From: Acidobacteriota bacterium
Lineage (GTDB): Bacteria > Actinomycetota > Actinomycetes > Actinomycetales > Micrococcaceae
Reading direction: 5' to 3'
Length of the DNA stretch: 9,933 bases
Assembly (NCBI GenBank): GCA_019352125.1
Contig: JABBNV010000079.1
Span: forward strand, 1 to 9,933
Shown here: positions 7,606 to 9,933 of the stretch, piece by piece
Layout of the letters: every line of letters starts with the position of its first letter
How positions within the stretch are numbered: position 1 is the first letter of the stretch
Made by a program: the position numbers and the translations under genes
Notes under the pieces: model-generated
What the model was told of the DNA's origin: nothing
The model's database searches: none
Seen by the model: the letters and a program-made list of their open reading frames with translations, nothing else

Positions 7606-7611
7606 AGTCTA
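7606..7611 (-). promoter_or_regulatory. Likely -10 box of a leaderless promoter for the HAD gene
   Basis: TAGACT on the minus strand fits the actinobacterial TAnnnT -10 consensus. Six bases (GAGCAG) separate it from the ATG at 7599, so transcription starting seven bases after the hexamer would begin on the A of ATG. No TTGACA-like -35 box is seen at 16-19 bases. Inference; a weak ribosome site inside GAGCAG is too close to the start to work. Confidence 0.5.
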
Positions 7612-7680
7612 CCGGCCAGCCACCCCCACCCACGTCGTCGTCCAAGCCGCTTCAATGCCCGCCCTGTCACCGCCAAACCG

Positions 7681-7699
7681 TGCAGGGGCGCCGCCTGCA
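7681..7699. repeat. 6-bp inverted repeat around a GGCGCC-containing centre
   Basis: TGCAGG and CCTGCA flank a seven-base centre. It could form a hairpin or be a palindromic operator upstream of the HAD gene; no function can be assigned. Confidence 0.3.
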
Positions 7700-7722
7700 G
7701 CCGTCGCGTCTCCATAAGTGGC

Positions 7723-7739
7723 CTACGTTGCGGCTACGT
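7723..7739. repeat. Direct repeat CTACGT with 11-bp period
   Basis: CTACGT occurs at 7723-7728 and again at 7734-7739, one helical turn apart, with TTGCGG/TCC contexts that differ. Same-face spacing is what a dimeric regulator bound to direct repeats would need, but six bases recurring once is weak evidence. Confidence 0.3.
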
Positions 7740-7743
7740 CCCC

Positions 7744-7764
7744 GGCTTCGCTGAGGGCGAAGCC
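7744..7764. repeat. Perfect 8-bp inverted repeat upstream of the PAC2 gene
   Basis: GGCTTCGC (7744-7751), loop TGAGG, GCGAAGCC (7757-7764). No T run follows on either strand, and both flanking genes read away from it, so it is not a terminator for them. It ends 42 bases before the proposed PAC2 -10 box, a position suitable for an operator. Confidence 0.4.
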
Positions 7765-7806
7765 TGCACAGTGCGCCATAACGTACCTTTCACCATGCCC
7801 GGGTCG

Positions 7807-7812
7807 TAGTGT
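7807..7812 (+). promoter_or_regulatory. Likely -10 box of a leaderless promoter for the PAC2 gene
   Basis: TAGTGT fits TAnnnT and is followed by six bases (GGGTGA) and then the GTG start at 7819, so the message would begin on the start codon itself. An in-frame TGA at 7816-7818 excludes any start further upstream, and there is no properly spaced ribosome site. No clear -35 box. Inference from spacing and consensus. Confidence 0.5.
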
Positions 7813-7818
7813 GGGTGA

Positions 7819-8709
7819 GTGAAGAGTTTTGATGAGGGATCCGCACCCCAGGTGCACCGCTTGTTCGATCCAGCTCCTGACGGAGCACGGGTGACTGTGA
7901 TGTTGGCGGCGTTCGAGGGATGGAATGATGCAGGCGACGCGGCTAGTGACGCGCTCAAATATCTGCAGCAGGCATGGGGCGCCAAGAAGGTTGCCAGTAT
8001 CGATCCGGATGAATATTACGATTTCCAGTTCACGCGTCCTACAGTGAAGCGGACCAGCAGTGGGGCCAGGAAAATCAAGTGGCCCACCACACGCATCGCT
8101 AAAGCCACCGTTCCCAACACGGCCATCGACGTCGTGTTTGTGCACGGCGTTGAACCCTCATACAAATGGCGGGCTTACACGGCCGAGCTCCTAGCCCAAG
8201 CAGCAGCCCTGAATGTTAATTACGTGGTCCTGGTTGGTGCCCTACTGGCTGACGTACCGCATAGCAGGCCCATACCTGTGACCGCCACCTCTGACGAAGA
8301 CGAGCTACGACAAAGACTAAACCTGGAGGCCTCCCAGTACGAGGGACCGATAGGTATTGTGGGCGTACTCTCTGAACTGGCAATTTTGGCGGGGCTGCCT
8401 ACCGTCTCGCTGTGGGCAGCTGTGCCCCATTACGTGGCTCAATCGCCCTCACCCAAGGCACAGCTGGCGCTGCTCAACCGGCTCGAAGAATTGCTCCAGA
8501 CGCCACTCGACACGCATGAGCTCAGTGAAGACGCACAGGCGTGGGAACGTGGCGTCAATGAGCTTGCCACAGAGGATCCGGAAATTGCCGCCTACGTTCG
8601 ACAGCTGGAAGAAGCTAAGGACACGGCGGACCTCCCCGAGGCAACCGGGGAGTCCATTGCGCGTGAATTCGAGCGCTACCTGAAGCGTCGAGGCCAGGAC
8701 ACCCAGTAG
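7819..8709 (+). CDS. PAC2-family protein (proteasome assembly chaperone 2-like fold)
   Basis: A 296-residue cytoplasmic protein of the PAC2 family, widespread in Actinobacteria (Rv2125 in Mycobacterium tuberculosis is the counterpart I recall). Despite the family name, a role in bacterial proteasome assembly is unproven. Family blocks seen: AFEGWNDAGDAAS (31-43), VFVHGVEPSYKWR (106-118), a Rossmann-like strand NYVVLVGALLADVPHSRP (134-151), EGPIGIVGVLSELA (175-188) and LWAAVPHYVAQSPSPKA (198-214). The last 70 residues are acidic and helical, with a basic end (YLKRRGQ). The GTG start is the first codon after an in-frame TGA and has no ribosome site, in line with a leaderless transcript; the next in-frame start (ATG, residue 28) would cut the conserved N-terminus. 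It runs opposite to all its neighbours and converges with mshC, with 18 bases between. Confidence 0.9.
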   Translation: MKSFDEGSAPQVHRLFDPAPDGARVTVMLAAFEGWNDAGDAASDALKYLQQAWGAKKVASIDPDEYYDFQFTRPTVKRTSSGARKIKWPTTRIAKATVPNTAIDVVFVHGVEPSYKWRAYTAELLAQAAALNVNYVVLVGALLADVPHSRPIPVTATSDEDELRQRLNLEASQYEGPIGIVGVLSELAILAGLPTVSLWAAVPHYVAQSPSPKAQLALLNRLEELLQTPLDTHELSEDAQAWERGVNELATEDPEIAAYVRQLEEAKDTADLPEATGESIAREFERYLKRRGQDTQ

Positions 8710-8727
8710 CCAGCCGTGCGGAGGCAA

Positions 8728-9933
8728 CTAGAGAATCACGCCTAGCAGGGCATCCAACGCATCGGAGATAAGCGCAGAGTCACGGGCGCTCACCGGTCCT
8801 TGGCTGTTGCTCGCCCAGTTATCCACCGCAGCCAACGCGGCCGGGGCGTTGAGATCCTCAGCCAGGGCAGCACGGATTTCTGCGAGCAGTGGCGCAGCGG
8901 TCCCGGATGCGGCGTTATCCACCGCAGAGCGCCACGTAGTGAGCCGCTCTTGGGCTTTTTTCAGCCCAGCATCAGTCCAGAACCAATCCGAGCCGTAGTG
9001 GTGGTCAAGGATGGCCAAGCGAATGGCCGCGGGCTCAACGCCGCTGGCCCGCAGCCGGGACACCAGCACCAGGTTGCCCTTGGACTTGCTCATCTTTTCG
9101 CCGTCCAGGCCCACCATTCCCGTGTGCGAATAGTGCTGCGCCAACTCGTGACCGCTGATCGCATAAGCATGCCCGGCGCCCATCTCGTGGTGCGGGAACA
9201 CCAGATCCGAGCCTCCGCCTTGAACCGTCATGGGTTGTGGCAGGTATCTCTGTGCAATCACGGTACATTCAATGTGCCAGCCTGGGCGCCCCTCTCCCAG
9301 TGACTGTCCGGGCCAGAATGGCTCGCCCTCCCGTTTGGCTCGCCACAACAGGGGATCCAACGCATTGCGTTTGCCAGCGCGGTCCGGGTCCCCGCCCCGC
9401 TCGGCAAAGAGTTCCAGCATCCCGGCGGTATCTAGTGAACTAATCTGCCCGAGCCACCAAGGGCCATCCAAACTATGGGCCGCGCTGGATGCTGCCATCA
9501 CATCGAAGTACACGTCCCCACCGGGATTATCGTCGTCGCCGGGCACTGCATAGGCCAATCCCGCTGCCACCAGCTTCTCTACCTGTGGAACAATCTCGGG
9601 GATGCTTTCCACGGCACCTACGTAATGCTGAGGTGCCAGCACGTTGAGCGCTTCCATATCAGCGTGGAGCAAAGCGATCTGCGCAGCCGCCAGATCCTGC
9701 CACTTCACGCCGTCCCGCAGAGCACGCTCCAGAAGCGGATCATCAACGTCTGTCACGTTCTGTACATAAGCCACGCTACTGCCGGCGTCACGCCACACAC
9801 GGTGGAGTAAATCAAAGGCAACATACGTCGCCGCATGCCCCATGTGCGTTGCATCGTAGGGAGTAATCCCGCAGACGTACAGGCTGTACTCTGACCGAGC
9901 CGGGATTACCTGTGGCTTTCCGGTTCTAGTATC
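8728..9933 (-). CDS. mshC: Cysteine-glucosaminyl-inositol ligase MshC (5' end beyond window)
   Basis: ATP-dependent ligase joining L-cysteine to GlcN-Ins in mycothiol synthesis; derived from cysteinyl-tRNA synthetase but lacking its anticodon-binding domain. The frame stays open to the right edge, giving 401 visible residues. Comparison with mycobacterial MshC suggests about 22 N-terminal residues are missing. LYVCGITPYDATHMGHA (visible 18-34) holds the zinc-binding Cys21 and the HIGH-type motif HMGH. NVTDVDDP follows. WHIEC (219-223) and FPHHE (246-250) supply further zinc ligands. KMSKSKGN (280-287) is the second class I synthetase signature. The early C-terminus at DALLGVIL, about 120 residues after KMSKS, is typical of MshC and distinguishes it from CysS, as do GRPGWHIEC and QGGGSDLVFPHHE. 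The start lies outside the window; the Met at 9843 is internal. Mycothiol supplies the main low-molecular thiol of these bacteria. Confidence 0.95.
   Translation of the reverse strand, partial: DTRTGKPQVIPARSEYSLYVCGITPYDATHMGHAATYVAFDLLHRVWRDAGSSVAYVQNVTDVDDPLLERALRDGVKWQDLAAAQIALLHADMEALNVLAPQHYVGAVESIPEIVPQVEKLVAAGLAYAVPGDDDNPGGDVYFDVMAASSAAHSLDGPWWLGQISSLDTAGMLELFAERGGDPDRAGKRNALDPLLWRAKREGEPFWPGQSLGEGRPGWHIECTVIAQRYLPQPMTVQGGGSDLVFPHHEMGAGHAYAISGHELAQHYSHTGMVGLDGEKMSKSKGNLVLVSRLRASGVEPAAIRLAILDHHYGSDWFWTDAGLKKAQERLTTWRSAVDNAASGTAAPLLAEIRAALAEDLNAPAALAAVDNWASNSQGPVSARDSALISDALDALLGVIL

Larger units (their letters stand above)
7600..7818. other. Divergent control region between HAD and PAC2 genes
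   Basis: This 219-base stretch holds no credible gene in any frame. It contains back-to-back -10-like hexamers at its two edges, an inverted repeat at 7681-7699, a direct repeat at 7723-7739 and a perfect inverted repeat at 7744-7764. All are listed separately. I see no convincing -35 boxes and no RNA gene. Confidence 0.6.

Noticed and set aside
9841..9843. ATG as the start of mshC
   Set aside because: The frame continues upstream to the window edge with conserved MshC residues (YVCGITPYDATH), so this Met is internal.
1..9933. A novel defence, mobile or secondary-metabolite system
   Set aside because: Every gene belongs to a known core actinobacterial family. There are no transposases, integrases, att sites, tRNAs or CRISPR-type repeats, and no marked shift in base composition.

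Overview
The window is a stretch of actinobacterial chromosome centred on the Pup-proteasome system. On the minus strand, in transcription order, it holds a HAD-family phosphatase-like gene, an M50 (site-2-protease type) membrane metalloprotease, the tRNA m1A58 methyltransferase trmI, the proteasomal ATPase arc/mpa, the Pup deamidase/depupylase dop, the prokaryotic ubiquitin-like protein pup, and the proteasome beta subunit prcB, which runs off the left edge. On the right are a plus-strand PAC2-family gene and, converging on it from the right edge, the mycothiol ligase mshC, whose 5' end is cut off. Pup, Dop, Arc and mycothiol synthesis together are diagnostic of Actinobacteria. The compact trmI-arc-dop-pup-prcB order and the moderately high G+C suggest a Micrococcaceae/Arthrobacter-type organism. 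That family-level guess is inference; the phylum is secure.

Layout: 1-794 prcB (minus, 3' end missing); 804-1010 pup; 1072-2709 dop; 2706-4451 arc; 4520-5587 trmI; 5646-6827 M50 protease; 6817-7599 HAD hydrolase; 7600-7818 a divergent control region; 7819-8709 PAC2 protein (plus); 8728-9933 mshC (minus, 5' end missing). Coding density is very high. The only gap over 200 bases is the divergent region, and no gene-free stretch exceeds 300 bases.

How the genes work together: Dop converts the C-terminal Gln of Pup to Glu so that the ligase PafA (not in this window, perhaps beyond prcB) can attach it to substrate lysines, and Dop also removes Pup. Arc recognises Pup through its N-terminal coiled coil, unfolds the substrate, and docks on the 20S core (PrcA/PrcB) through its C-terminal GQYL tail. 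TrmI is a routine neighbour of this locus. MshC and the PAC2 gene lie near the proteasome genes in mycobacteria too, so their presence reflects old synteny. The M50 and HAD genes overlap by 11 bases and appear to lead the same transcription unit.

No phage, IS element, CRISPR array, RNA gene or unknown defence-like system is visible. The points most worth a second look are an apparent pair of back-to-back leaderless promoters in the divergent region, repeats between them, an acidic insertion in Dop, and small intergenic hairpins that may set the relative output of the proteasome genes.
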